A stretch of 64,000 nucleotides of DNA from Coprococcus phoceensis (GCF_900104635.1 NZ_FNWC01000007.1:2083421-2147420); one strand, 5' to 3'. Shown: positions 1-10,333, counted from the stretch's first letter. Notes: generated by a model not told the origin, from the letters alone. Numbers and translations are program-made.

Positions 1-561
1 ATTTTTCCTATGTCCCATCCGCTGACAGATCAGCCGATGCTGGAACTTGCCTTTGCAATCGCACTTCCCGCATTCAGCTCTGCTGTACTTTTTAACATTG
101 GTTCTTCCAGTGGTGGTACAGATGTCATTGCTGCGATTTTTAAAAAATATACGAGCATCAACATCGGACGAGCATTGCTTTTGACAGATTTGGCATTTAC
201 CATTGCCGGTTTCTTTATTTTTGACATTAAAACCGGTCTATATTCTTTGCTTGGATTGTCTATTCGCTCTTTTATGATTGATAACTTTATCGAAAGTTTT
301 AATCTTTCAAAATATTTCAATGTTGTATGCAGCCATCCCGAACCCATTTGTGACTTCATCACACATGATTTGATGAGAAGTGCAACGATTGTGGATGCTC
401 AGGGCGCATTTTCCGGTGAACACCGCTATATTATTTTTACTGCACTGAACCGCCAGCAGGCTATTAAGCTTCGTAATTTTATTAAGCAGCAAGAGCCTGG
501 AGCATTCATTTTGATTTCTAACACAAGCGAGATTATCGGAAAAGGATTTCATAACGTATAG
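1..561 (+). CDS. YitT family membrane protein, 3' part
   Basis: The reading frame is open from the first base of the window, so the true start lies upstream and only the C-terminal ~186 residues are present. The first part holds hydrophobic segments with the glycine-rich FNIGSSSGGTDVIA motif typical of YitT/DUF161 membrane proteins. The last ~80 residues form a soluble ferredoxin-like DUF2179 domain (HRYIIFTALNRQQAIKLRNF). The family is of unknown function; members are integral membrane proteins. The gene stands alone on the plus strand, convergent with the glmM side. Confidence 0.8.
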   Translation: MFPMSHPLTDQPMLELAFAIALPAFSSAVLFNIGSSSGGTDVIAAIFKKYTSINIGRALLLTDLAFTIAGFFIFDIKTGLYSLLGLSIRSFMIDNFIESFNLSKYFNVVCSHPEPICDFITHDLMRSATIVDAQGAFSGEHRYIIFTALNRQQAIKLRNFIKQQEPGAFILISNTSEIIGKGFHNV

Positions 562-580
562 GGCTATATAAATAAAGCAA

Positions 581-615
581 GGGCGAAAAGCTTGTTTTTC
601 TCAAGTCTTTCGCCC
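581..615. terminator. Hairpin after the YitT gene
   Basis: An 8-bp stem (GGGCGAAA with TTTCGCCC) contains an inner CTTG/CAAG pairing and starts 20 bases after the YitT stop codon. There is no good T-run on the plus side, and the minus side is only loosely T-rich. It may end transcription from either side, weakly. Confidence 0.4.
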
Positions 616-668
616 ATCATTATCATAGAAGTTCCTTTGTATTGCAACAGCTGGGGTAGTAAAACTAT

Positions 669-806
669 TTACCACCCTAGCCGCTCTGTTTTGCCAGTAA
701 CAAAGGGATCTTGATCTCTACTTTCCAAATATGAAACAAAAACAGGCTCAAAGAGTAAAACTACCCACAAAAATATAAATGGAATTTTAAATCTTTCCAA
801 AAACAT
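669..806 (-). CDS. Possible 45-residue hydrophobic peptide
   Basis: This short frame lies between yitT and glmM. It would encode a basic start (MFLERFK), one hydrophobic segment (IPFIFLWVVLLFEPVFV) and a polar tail ending in TGKTERLGW. It has no strong ribosome site of its own. A consensus-like site (AAAGGAG, near 836-844) instead precedes an overlapping 13-codon frame at 787-828 (MKKQELQHVFGKI) in a different phase, which could couple translation to this peptide. I recognise no family. It could be a small membrane peptide or chance. Confidence 0.25.
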   Translation of the reverse strand: MFLERFKIPFIFLWVVLLFEPVFVSYLESRDQDPFVTGKTERLGW

Positions 807-940
807 GTTGTAACTCTTGCTTTTTCATAGTTATCCTCTCCTTTAAGCAATGGTTTTCTAAATCTGTTTTTATTTTTTATATTATCACCCAACAAACAAT
901 ATATCAATATATTAATTTGTTATTATGTAGAGATAATTTT

Positions 941-978
941 AGGGAAAGCAGCTACTTCTATGAATCGCTACTTTCCCT
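941..978 (-). terminator. Hairpin downstream of glmM
   Basis: An inverted repeat (AGGGAAAG with CTTTCCCT, 8 bp) begins 8 bases after the glmM stop on the minus strand. The bases that follow are A/T-rich but lack a clean T-run, so this is a weak intrinsic terminator or an mRNA 3'-end stabiliser. Confidence 0.45.
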
Positions 979-986
979 CTTCTGAC

Positions 987-2333
987 TTATCCTACAATCA
1001 GTCCTTGCTGATGCATTACCTCAACAACCTGATTTACATATTTTTCACACAGTTCATCTGTAGATGCTTCCACCATCACACGAATTACCGGCTCTGTTCC
1101 ACTTTCACGTACCAAAATACGTCCATCATTTCCAAGTGCCTCCGTCACTGCTTCCACCGCCTTTATGACTTCTGCATTTTCTCTTGCTGTCTTTTTATCA
1201 GATACTCTTACATTTTTCAAAAGCTGTGGATAAATCTTCACTTCTTCTGTTAGCTTTGCAAGTGTCTGTTTCTTTTCCAGCATAACTTCCATCAACAATA
1301 ACGAAGTTAAGATACCATCACCTGTTGTCGCATATTTGCTGAAAATAATATGCCCTGACTGCTCTCCTCCGAGACAATGGTTGTTCTGCACCATGTTCTC
1401 ATATACATATTTATCTCCAACTGCAGTCTTTTCATATTTGATTCCAGCTTTATCACATGCTTTATATAATCCCAGGTTTGACATGATTGTCGTTACAATT
1501 GTATCATTGTTCAGTCTTCCCTGTTCTTTCAAATATTTTCCGCATACATAGAGAATAAGATCCCCATCAACTTCATTACCATTTTCATCTACCGCAAGAC
1601 ATCTGTCCGCATCTCCATCGTAAGCAAAACCTACATCTAATTTCTTTTCTTTCACAAACTCCTGCAATACATGAATATGTGTAGATCCACAGTTTCTATT
1701 GATGTTCGTTCCATCCGGCTCACTGTTGATCACGTATGTCTTTGCTCCCAACGCATCAAATACACTTTTCGCAATCGAAGATGCACTTCCGTTTGAACAA
1801 TCAAGCCCCACACGTTTATCTTTGAAAGAACGAGTTGCCATCGCGATCAAATGTCCAATATAGCGATTTCTTCCAGCCGAATAGTCTACCGTGCGCCCAA
1901 TTGCATCGCGTGTTGCGTATGGAATCTCTCCCCCTGTTCCATCAATATATGACTCAATTTTTTCTTCTACTTCTGCTTCCAGTTTATGTCCTTTTGCATT
2001 GATGACTTTAATTCCATTATCATAGAAAATATTGTGGCTTGCGGAAATCATAATTCCACAATCGAAATCTTCTGTACGTGTCACATACGAAACACTCGGT
2101 GTTGTCGTTACATGCAAAAGATACACATCTGCACCGGATGCAGTAAGCCCTGCCGACAGAGCGTCCTCAAACATATAACTGCTTCTTCTTGTATCTTTTC
2201 CGATGACAACTCTCGCTTTATGTTCCTGACCATAATACCATCCTAGAAATCTACCTACTTTAAAAGCATGCTCTACTGTCAGAACCACATTTGCTTCTCC
2301 GCGAAATCCGTCTGTTCCAAAATATTTTCCCAT
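987..2333 (-). CDS. glmM: Phosphoglucosamine mutase
   Basis: GlmM converts glucosamine-6-phosphate to glucosamine-1-phosphate on the cytosolic route to UDP-GlcNAc and peptidoglycan. The 448-residue product has the family's usual length. It shows the substrate-binding start GKYFGTDGFRG, the phosphoserine loop ISASHN (about residue 100), the metal-binding loop DGDADRC (about 240) and the phosphate-binding RESGTEPVIRVMVE near the C terminus. The start is the ATG at 2333, 8 bases after a GGAGGG ribosome site. The upstream in-frame ATG at 2348 lies before that site. The gene is monocistronic here. Confidence 0.96.
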   Translation of the reverse strand: MGKYFGTDGFRGEANVVLTVEHAFKVGRFLGWYYGQEHKARVVIGKDTRRSSYMFEDALSAGLTASGADVYLLHVTTTPSVSYVTRTEDFDCGIMISASHNIFYDNGIKVINAKGHKLEAEVEEKIESYIDGTGGEIPYATRDAIGRTVDYSAGRNRYIGHLIAMATRSFKDKRVGLDCSNGSASSIAKSVFDALGAKTYVINSEPDGTNINRNCGSTHIHVLQEFVKEKKLDVGFAYDGDADRCLAVDENGNEVDGDLILYVCGKYLKEQGRLNNDTIVTTIMSNLGLYKACDKAGIKYEKTAVGDKYVYENMVQNNHCLGGEQSGHIIFSKYATTGDGILTSLLLMEVMLEKKQTLAKLTEEVKIYPQLLKNVRVSDKKTARENAEVIKAVEAVTEALGNDGRILVRESGTEPVIRVMVEASTDELCEKYVNQVVEVMHQQGLIVG

Positions 2334-2465
2334 ATTAATTCCCTCCATAAATTTGGCTTATTCGCCGCTTTTTTTGCACAATCAGTTTTCCAACCTTTTT
2401 TATTATATACTCATGCCATAAAATATACAACTACTTTTTTCAAAAAGGGACAGGGCTAATGTCAA

Positions 2466-2504
2466 TTGGGGACGTAGTAAAATTCAATTTTACTACGTCC
2501 CCAA
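2466..2504. repeat. Perfect 19-bp inverted repeat
   Basis: Two 19-base arms, beginning TTGGGGACGTAG and ending CTACGTCCCCAA, pair perfectly around a single central base. The element begins 9 bases past the stop of the giant beta-galactosidase gene on the minus strand. A second motif (AGGGACAGGG, 2445-2455) flanks it. No T-run directly follows the hairpin, although a TTTTT run lies about 20 bases further on. It resembles a REP-like mobile hairpin more than a plain terminator, but it could serve as a 3'-end structure for the gene. Confidence 0.6.
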
Positions 2505-2512
2505 TCAGTCAA

Positions 2513-5500
2513 CTACCGTCTCTTTCTCATTGCAACTACCAGTGCGAATGCAGCTAGCATTACGGCACCTGTTGCTGCTACAGGAGCGGCATCTCTTGTC
2601 TTCGGTGAATTCTCATCTGCTTTACTTGCAGATGTTCCGCCATTACTGTTTCCTTGATTGTCTTTTTCATCATTCGAAGCAACTTTCAAGCCCTTCATTG
2701 CTGTCTTCAGTTCTTTTTCTGCATTTTTTACATCAGTCTCTGTTGCATTCTCGTCTGCAAACACTGCTTTCGCATTTGCGATTGCTGTTCTTAAGACTAC
2801 CCCGGATTCTTCTGTATATTTTTCAAAATCTGTCTTTTCTGCTTCTTTGATCAAATCATCTAACTTATCTTTATCCGGAATTAGTCTTAATCCAAAGATT
2901 GCATTCTGCAATGCATTGTATGCTGCATCGACTTCTTCCTGAGTTGCATCTTTATTTGCGAGAATCTCTCTTGCATAATCCAATGCGCCCTTGAATATTT
3001 CTCCTGTCTCAGGAGTGTATTCTTTCAATTTGTCTTCATACTTCTTAGATTTTTCTACCAGTGTCTGAAGTTTTGACTTATCTACCGGAACCTTGACAAG
3101 CTGATCCATCGCCTTATGCAATGCCTCTCTCGCTGCATCGATTTCCTCCTGCAATGCATTTGTATCTGCAAGTACAGCTTCTGCTTTTGTCAATGCATCT
3201 TCAAACACTGCCCATGATTTTTCTGTGTAAAGTTTCTCATTCAAGCCTTTTGCTGCGTCCACCAATACTTTTAATGACTCACTGTTTCCGGTGAAGTCAA
3301 GATAGTGAACCATCTGAAGCAGTTTGTCATAAGCTACATTCACTTCTTCCTGAGTTGCATCTGCTTTTCCGTAGATTGTCTCTGCCTCTGCCAAAGCCTT
3401 CTCAAATCTTTCCTTCACTACCGGAACCAAATATTTGTATTCCTCTTTGCTCTGCTGTGCTTTTGCATAGTTGATCAAATCTTCCAAATCTGCTTTCTCA
3501 ATTGTTTCCTCTTTTGTCAGAGCTTCCTCTGCCGCAAGTAATTTTGTCAACATCTCATCTACTGTATTCTGAGTTGCTTCCTGTTCTTCCAAAACAGCCT
3601 CTGCTTCTTTTAATGCATCTTTCAACACTTTTACGCTTTCCTCTGTGTAGCCGTCCAGCTGCAATTTGCTGATGCGGTCCACAGCTTCTTGAAGTGCTGT
3701 GAAGTCTGCACGTTTCTGCACAGAATCCAGTGCATCCTGAAGCGCTTTTGCAGCTGCGTCAATCTGACTCTGTGTTACACTTGTCTCATCTTTTTCAAAA
3801 TCTGCAACTACCTTTTCTGCTGCTGCTTTCGCTGCCTGAACTCTCTCCCATGAAGATGGAGTAACCTCTTCTTCTTTGATCTCTGCTGCTTTCGCAATCG
3901 CCTCTTTCAAAGTAGTGATATCTGCTTTTTTCACAAGTTTATTTTGTGCATCTAACAGTGCGATCTTCGCATTGTTGACTTCTTCCTGAGTAGATTCTTC
4001 CTTTTCAAGAACTGCTTTTGCTGCATTTAATGCTGTCTCGAATACTTCGTAAGAGTCCTTCGTGTAAGAATCTTTGTTTTCAACGATTTCTTTTGCGCCA
4101 TCAACGACTGCTTTCAAATCACCAATGAATACAAGCTGACCTTTCGCATCTCTCAATGCATCATAAGCGTTCTTTACTTCCTCTTTTGTAGGCGCATCTT
4201 TCTGTAATACGTCCTCTGCTGCACCTAGTGCTGTCTGCATTTCTGTCCAGCCTTTTCCAAAGTAATCTGCTTCTTTCATGTCTTTACATTCATTGATCAG
4301 ATTCTGTAAATTCAGCTTATCTGCTTCTGTTGCCGAATCGTCTTCTTTGACATCAAAGTCAAGCCAGAGTACAACATTTTCTGCATTCGGATCAGTTGCT
4401 TCATTCAACTGTTCTGCTGTCAATGCCTGATTAAATACCCGTACCTGCTCAAATGTGAGTTCAGATTTTCTTCCCTCTTTCTGTGGCTCGTAACCTACAG
4501 AGAATGTATTCTCACTCTTCTGAACAGATTTTTCTCCTGCTTTTTCCGTCACTGCATCATCTACATATACTTTCAATGTTTTACCATCATAAGATACGGA
4601 TAATGTGTGCCATTTATCAAAGAAATCACTCGGAAGCTGTCCTGTCGTTGCCTGCAGCCATGAACTTCCATCACTGATAAATGCATCAATATGAATATCC
4701 TTTCTGTTCTTATCGTAGTAGATACGGTAAGCAAAACTGTTGTCACCCATACTTGCAATCATATTATGTTTTTCGTGCGGGTTATCTTTGTCCCATACAC
4801 CTGTGTCAGTAGATTTTACGGATGCTGGAACATAAACTCTCGATGATACAGTAAACGCATTTTTGCCTGAGATAGCATCGTTTACCACTTTATTTTCATC
4901 ATCTACAGAGAAGTATCCCTTCAAAGCACCCACTTCTCCCGATTCACCTTCTGTAAACTGTGCTGTGTCCGGAAGAACTGTGTCCAGTTTATTCTTGCTT
5001 GAATCAAAGATTATCTGGTCTTCCTGCTCAGGTTTTGCTGTGACAGTAATCTGAGCCTCTGCCATCAATTCTTCTTCTCCATTTACATTTTCTGCCTTCA
5101 GTACATATTCGCCTGCCTGTGCTTCTTCTGAAACTACTACTGTTGCCTTCGTGTAATCTTTCGCACTGTATTGTACTTTAACCCCATCTGCATCAAATCC
5201 GTCTGCATCTAAAACAGACCATCTTACGCTTGTCACTTTTGCATCTGCATTGTCCGGTACAAGTGTAAATTCTTTTTCATTTCCAACTTCAATTGCTGCT
5301 TTTGCCGGATCAATTTCTACCTGATAAATATTTTCTTTATCGTGGAATTGAATGTTTTCCATGTCAAGCCACAATGCCACTGCCTCATCTGTCGGTTGAA
5401 CTGCTAACTGCTCGCTGTTTTGAGCTTTCACTTCCTCTGCTGAAAGCGCTCTGTTGTAAACATGAAGAGATGTAAAGTCAGCAGCTGAAGATCTTCCTGT

Positions 5501-8500
5501 CGACGGACATGCACCGATTGTAAGATTGTAATCAGAATGTGCCACACCCTCATTTGTGTTAGTTGCTGTTTCTTTCTTTAATTCTCCATCAGCATAGAAC
5601 TGAATTTTATGTGCTTCATGGTCATATACACCGATTACCTGATGTTCTTTTCCGAGCCAGTCTGCTCTTTCATTTTCCGGAATTGCGTATTCAATACTTC
5701 TCCAGCTTCCGCCTGCATAAATATGGAAATCTAAGCTCTCTGTTCCGCGGATACGAAGTGCAAATGCATTATCGCCTTTACCTGTGAACATATTGTAGTC
5801 GCGGCTTCCTGTAGGTGTCACATTCACTTCTACGGAGAATGATGCATCTCCCTCAAAAACAGGATCCAGAACATCGTTAAATGGAACTGCGAGTTTTCCA
5901 TTCATAACGACGGTCTCTCCATTCTTTTTGAATTTCGCTGAAGACTCATATGGAACTTCCAGAGCATTGTTGCTCTCATCCTGAATATAAGTTTCTTTGT
6001 TTTCTAAGGCTTTGACTGCCTCCACATATTCCTTTACTAATTTGCTTCTGTCTTTATCTTTGTTTACGATTGCAGCCTGCGCTTCTGTCATCGCATTCAC
6101 ATCAGCCTGTAATTCCTCTACTTCCTCTAACTGGTCATAGCTGTATGCAACGAAGGAATCAATTTTTTCAATCAATTCTGCTGCATACTCTTTGTCATAG
6201 TCTTCACGGTTAAATGAAGAAACCTGATGATAAGGTTTTGCCATCTCTGTCAATGCCTGCGCATCTGCATCTGCTTTTGCCGGAATCATTGTGAATTCCC
6301 ACTCGTAAACTCGGCTGGATGGCAGCTGATACTGAGTAAGAGGTCCAGGACCACATGTAGCTCCACCTGTTCCGAGTGAACCATAGTTCACACTCAAGAT
6401 CGTCTCTTTTCTTGGCGTTAATCCATATACATGATCTACCGCATTGATGTCATCCGGTGTAAAGTGAAGCGCACTTGCTTCTACTGTATCTTTCGCAGAA
6501 ACTAAAAGTGCATTTTCCCCATTATCTACAGAGATCCATTTTACATATGTTAAGTTTCCAGAATCATCTACTTTCAAATATGGGAAGAAGAATTCAGATA
6601 CCGTATTTTCCCAAACACCTTGTCTTCCATTTGTCTTTCTGTCGTTGAATGTTTCAACAGGTCCATTTCCGTACCATGTTACATTCTCGTAGCCTTCCGG
6701 AAGTGTCATCATAGAACCAACACGAAGGAAATTGCCCATTCCGCTCTTTGTTGCATCCACAGACATCTTCACAGTTACTTCTCCGTTTCCGTTTACTGTG
6801 TAAACGATGGTCTCTTTCGTATTTCCTGCTGTAGGGAATACTAAATTCGCTGTAATCACCTGCTGACCTGCTTCATTCTCAACTACTGTAATCTCTTCAA
6901 CGTTTATTGTTTTTGCCGCATTTGCCCAATTCCAGTCAAACGCAGTCTTATCGTTTTCTACCGTGCCTCTCCAGAAGTTCGGAGCCGGTCCTTCCTCCAC
7001 AAGCATATCACCGTTATATGTATAGTTTTTCAATGTACCTGTTGCTTTTTCAATTGCAAAACTAAAATTATTTCCTGTCACATTCCAAGCTGCATCATCC
7101 TCTGCAACTGTCACTTTTTCTTCACTGATCACAGGGGCAGCCTGCTCTACTGTCACCGGAACAGAAATCTGTGACCAGGACATTTCAGCTCCTGCCTTCG
7201 CCCATTCTGTATCTTCTTTTAAAGTTACAGAAATGTTCAAATGATATTCATTTCCTGCATCAATTGTCTCAGGCATTGTAAATGGTACTGATATTTTTCC
7301 TGTAGACTGCGGAGCAACATCAACATCTTCCACTTTGCCTTCCTGAATAACAAGACCATTTTCTAACAATGACCATGATACATCATACTCATTCAGATTC
7401 TTAAAATTATTTTCATTATACACATTTACCTGGCGTACATCTAAATCTGCAACATCTGCACTGAACCAGAAATTCTGATATTGGTATTTTACTTCTGCCA
7501 GTTCCGGTTGTGGTGTACGGTCAGGACTTACAATACCATTCTGACAGAAACTGTCATCGTTTGGAGAGTCTCCCCAGTCACCGCCGTATCCATAGAATTT
7601 TCCTTTGATTTCCTCTGAATACAGGTTTGTATGAGCCTCTTCTGTTGCGTAATAATCCCATCCTGTAACCTGTGCTGTCTCATGCTCATCCGCATAATCC
7701 ATCCAAAGCAGTACACTGCTGTCATCCGTTGCGATATCTGGAACTGCTTTTCTCTGTCCGTTAATTTCCTCTGCACTTAACGCTTTATTGTAAATACGTG
7801 CAATTGAAATTTCTCCGTCCACTTTTCGTCCTTTTTCCGCATCATATCCGATACCAACCGGTCTGCTGCTTGAAGCAATACTATCTTGCACCGTATTTTC
7901 TGAAAGTTTTTCTCCATCTACATAAATCTTTAAATTACCTTTGTCATATACACCGACTACTTGATGCCATTTACCTGTCCAATCCTCTGGGAATCCACAG
8001 GATGTACTCTTCCAGCTTCCGTTGTTATACGCGAAGAATTCCAATCCACTTCCACTGCTCTGTGTCTTCAATGCAACCTGTGTATCTCCTTTGGAAAGAA
8101 GTACACTGTTCTGTGATGTAGATGCCGGTTTTACCATTACCTCAAACGTAAATTCTTTTCCAGTTCCTGAAAGCGCCGCATTATATTTCTCATTGTCTTC
8201 CATAACAGTGTAGCCTGAGAATGATTTACCGCCATTCAGACTTTCTTTTCCTGCATCGTTCTTCCAGTCTTCTTCGTATCCAACTGCCTCTCCGCTCACA
8301 CCTGTTTTGTCTGTCATCTTATAAGTAGAACCAAGATCATTCAAATCGACCGCTCTCGCCTGGTCTACCCAGTCCCAGATAAATCCGCCGAGCATATTCT
8401 CAGAACTTCTCACTGCATCCCAGTACTCTTTCAAGTTTCCAATTGAGTTTCCCATACCATGAACATACTCACACATTACATATGGAATTTTCCCTTCTCC

Positions 8501-10333
8501 TGCTCTTCCCTGAACGGTACCTACACTTGGATACATGTTACTTCCCATGTCTACACCCATACTGTCCGTCTGACCTTCACTGTGTACCGGTCTTGTAGGG
8601 TCATTGTCTTTGAAGTACCAGATCATATCACGGAACAAACCGTTTGAATGGTTCGCATCTGAAGTATAAACCATCTCATTTCCGATAGACCAGATTACGA
8701 TCGCCGGATTATTTTTTAACCGCTCATACGCTGTCTCTGTTCGATCCATGCCAAGCTCATAGAATAATCCCATCGCATTGCTGTTTCCCATGATCGCATG
8801 ACTTTCCATGTTTGTCTCGCCCATCATATACAAGCCGTATGAGTTACACAGCCAGTAAAGATAATCATCATTGCTGTAGTGAGACGTACGAATTGCATTT
8901 AAGTTATTCTGCTTCATCAATGTGACATCTTCAAGTATTGTATCCTGTGGAACCGCTTTTCCATAGAATGGGTCAGTGTCGTGACGGTTTGCACCTTTTA
9001 AAAGCAGTCTCTCGCCATTAATCTTAACTGGCTCCCATTCTTTTGTCGTCACTCTGTAATTGCTATCCACCTCTGTAGATGTGAATTCAATTTCACGGAA
9101 ACCAAGCTGAGCTGAAAGTGTCTCCACTTCCTTTCCAGAAGGGTCTTTTAACGTGAGAATTAACGCATACAGATTTGGATTCTCAGCTGACCACAATTTG
9201 GGATTCTTCACTTTTTGATTTATCTCTACCGTTCCTGTCTCCGTCGATGCGACCTCAGAAACCGGAACATTGACTCCGCCTAAAATATCATTTCCGGCTT
9301 GATCAAGCGCTTTTACATCAATGCTGTATCCGTCTTGAGCCGCTGATGATAAATTTCGCACATCCACTGATAATTTCAAATTTGCAGCAGTATAGTCTGA
9401 ATTCAAATCTGTCCGAACTGTGTAATCGTGAATCTGAACAAGCGGTGCACTTGTCAGATAGACATCACGAAAAATACCGCCGTCATAAATCATATCCTGA
9501 TCTTCAAACCATGTTCCGTCACAGAACTTATGCACTTTCACGGCAAGAAGGTTTTCCCCCTCCTGAAGATAGTCCGTAATATCAAAGCGATGTGGACTGT
9601 AACTGTCCTCGCTGTATCCGACTTCTTTTCCATTTACGTACACATAATATGCAGATTCCACCCCCTGGAAGTTCACATATACTCTCCGGTTATCTTCCAA
9701 CATTTTATCATCTACATTAAATGTTTTCCGATACAGACCAACCGGATTGTAATTTGTCGGCGCATTTGGCACAGACACATTCTGATCATATTTTGACTGC
9801 CATGGCATCTGTACGTTCGTATAGATAGAAAAGTCAAAATCGTCCCTTGTCCAGCTCTTAGGCAATTGAACAGTCTTCCATCCGTCTGCCTCGTCTTTCT
9901 GGAATTCTTTCGTCATGAATCCGTTTGCTCCCATAAATTTCTGAGCCTGTTCCTGATTTTGCACGACAGTTAAATCCCAGTCTTCTCTGTCTCCTGTGAG
10001 AAGTTTAAAATATTCCGATCCTTCTCTGGCATTATAATCCCAAACCGCCGCCGATGCAGAGGCAATATCCTGATATGGAATCAATGTTGTCGTTGCATCC
10101 TCACGATTAATTCCAAATACGTCCTCTCCAGTTACTTTTTTGCCCTCTACATCTGTGTAGTCCGTTCCTGTCCACTCTTTGTGTGTGAACTTCGTCTTAT
10201 CCACATCTGCCCTAATAGATTTTGCCGGCGATAGTTTGTCGGCTGCATACATGGTCAGACTGTTTGCCGGGAGCATCGTTCCGCTCAAGGCTGCCGTTAA
10301 CACAATTGCAATAATTCTTCGTCTCTTTTGCAT
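2513..10333 (-). CDS. Giant cell-wall GH2 beta-galactosidase with LamG and FIVAR repeats
   Basis: A 2606-residue secreted enzyme, predicted to remove terminal beta-galactose from host or dietary glycans at the cell surface. In order: signal peptide (1-31); GH2 sugar-binding, Ig-like and TIM-barrel domains (about 150-690) with acid/base E553 in IGNEM and nucleophile E622 in CEYVHGMGNS; a LamG-type jelly roll (about 700-900); the beta-galactosidase small domain (about 1080-1370, with NFWRGTVEND and WYGNGPVETFNDR); a second LamG (about 1455-1645); an Ig-like domain; a third LamG (about 1770-1995); eight FIVAR-type helical repeats (about 2000-2550); and a sorting signal SPKTRD, a hydrophobic segment and MRKRR. 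The LamG insert splits the catalytic and small domains of a LacZ-type enzyme. The sorting motif has R where LPXTG has G. Substrate linkage cannot be told from sequence. AT-rich DNA upstream probably holds its promoter. Confidence 0.93.
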   Translation of the reverse strand: MQKRRRIIAIVLTAALSGTMLPANSLTMYAADKLSPAKSIRADVDKTKFTHKEWTGTDYTDVEGKKVTGEDVFGINREDATTTLIPYQDIASASAAVWDYNAREGSEYFKLLTGDREDWDLTVVQNQEQAQKFMGANGFMTKEFQKDEADGWKTVQLPKSWTRDDFDFSIYTNVQMPWQSKYDQNVSVPNAPTNYNPVGLYRKTFNVDDKMLEDNRRVYVNFQGVESAYYVYVNGKEVGYSEDSYSPHRFDITDYLQEGENLLAVKVHKFCDGTWFEDQDMIYDGGIFRDVYLTSAPLVQIHDYTVRTDLNSDYTAANLKLSVDVRNLSSAAQDGYSIDVKALDQAGNDILGGVNVPVSEVASTETGTVEINQKVKNPKLWSAENPNLYALILTLKDPSGKEVETLSAQLGFREIEFTSTEVDSNYRVTTKEWEPVKINGERLLLKGANRHDTDPFYGKAVPQDTILEDVTLMKQNNLNAIRTSHYSNDDYLYWLCNSYGLYMMGETNMESHAIMGNSNAMGLFYELGMDRTETAYERLKNNPAIVIWSIGNEMVYTSDANHSNGLFRDMIWYFKDNDPTRPVHSEGQTDSMGVDMGSNMYPSVGTVQGRAGEGKIPYVMCEYVHGMGNSIGNLKEYWDAVRSSENMLGGFIWDWVDQARAVDLNDLGSTYKMTDKTGVSGEAVGYEEDWKNDAGKESLNGGKSFSGYTVMEDNEKYNAALSGTGKEFTFEVMVKPASTSQNSVLLSKGDTQVALKTQSSGSGLEFFAYNNGSWKSTSCGFPEDWTGKWHQVVGVYDKGNLKIYVDGEKLSENTVQDSIASSSRPVGIGYDAEKGRKVDGEISIARIYNKALSAEEINGQRKAVPDIATDDSSVLLWMDYADEHETAQVTGWDYYATEEAHTNLYSEEIKGKFYGYGGDWGDSPNDDSFCQNGIVSPDRTPQPELAEVKYQYQNFWFSADVADLDVRQVNVYNENNFKNLNEYDVSWSLLENGLVIQEGKVEDVDVAPQSTGKISVPFTMPETIDAGNEYHLNISVTLKEDTEWAKAGAEMSWSQISVPVTVEQAAPVISEEKVTVAEDDAAWNVTGNNFSFAIEKATGTLKNYTYNGDMLVEEGPAPNFWRGTVENDKTAFDWNWANAAKTINVEEITVVENEAGQQVITANLVFPTAGNTKETIVYTVNGNGEVTVKMSVDATKSGMGNFLRVGSMMTLPEGYENVTWYGNGPVETFNDRKTNGRQGVWENTVSEFFFPYLKVDDSGNLTYVKWISVDNGENALLVSAKDTVEASALHFTPDDINAVDHVYGLTPRKETILSVNYGSLGTGGATCGPGPLTQYQLPSSRVYEWEFTMIPAKADADAQALTEMAKPYHQVSSFNREDYDKEYAAELIEKIDSFVAYSYDQLEEVEELQADVNAMTEAQAAIVNKDKDRSKLVKEYVEAVKALENKETYIQDESNNALEVPYESSAKFKKNGETVVMNGKLAVPFNDVLDPVFEGDASFSVEVNVTPTGSRDYNMFTGKGDNAFALRIRGTESLDFHIYAGGSWRSIEYAIPENERADWLGKEHQVIGVYDHEAHKIQFYADGELKKETATNTNEGVAHSDYNLTIGACPSTGRSSAADFTSLHVYNRALSAEEVKAQNSEQLAVQPTDEAVALWLDMENIQFHDKENIYQVEIDPAKAAIEVGNEKEFTLVPDNADAKVTSVRWSVLDADGFDADGVKVQYSAKDYTKATVVVSEEAQAGEYVLKAENVNGEEELMAEAQITVTAKPEQEDQIIFDSSKNKLDTVLPDTAQFTEGESGEVGALKGYFSVDDENKVVNDAISGKNAFTVSSRVYVPASVKSTDTGVWDKDNPHEKHNMIASMGDNSFAYRIYYDKNRKDIHIDAFISDGSSWLQATTGQLPSDFFDKWHTLSVSYDGKTLKVYVDDAVTEKAGEKSVQKSENTFSVGYEPQKEGRKSELTFEQVRVFNQALTAEQLNEATDPNAENVVLWLDFDVKEDDSATEADKLNLQNLINECKDMKEADYFGKGWTEMQTALGAAEDVLQKDAPTKEEVKNAYDALRDAKGQLVFIGDLKAVVDGAKEIVENKDSYTKDSYEVFETALNAAKAVLEKEESTQEEVNNAKIALLDAQNKLVKKADITTLKEAIAKAAEIKEEEVTPSSWERVQAAKAAAEKVVADFEKDETSVTQSQIDAAAKALQDALDSVQKRADFTALQEAVDRISKLQLDGYTEESVKVLKDALKEAEAVLEEQEATQNTVDEMLTKLLAAEEALTKEETIEKADLEDLINYAKAQQSKEEYKYLVPVVKERFEKALAEAETIYGKADATQEEVNVAYDKLLQMVHYLDFTGNSESLKVLVDAAKGLNEKLYTEKSWAVFEDALTKAEAVLADTNALQEEIDAAREALHKAMDQLVKVPVDKSKLQTLVEKSKKYEDKLKEYTPETGEIFKGALDYAREILANKDATQEEVDAAYNALQNAIFGLRLIPDKDKLDDLIKEAEKTDFEKYTEESGVVLRTAIANAKAVFADENATETDVKNAEKELKTAMKGLKVASNDEKDNQGNSNGGTSASKADENSPKTRDAAPVAATGAVMLAAFALVVAMRKRR

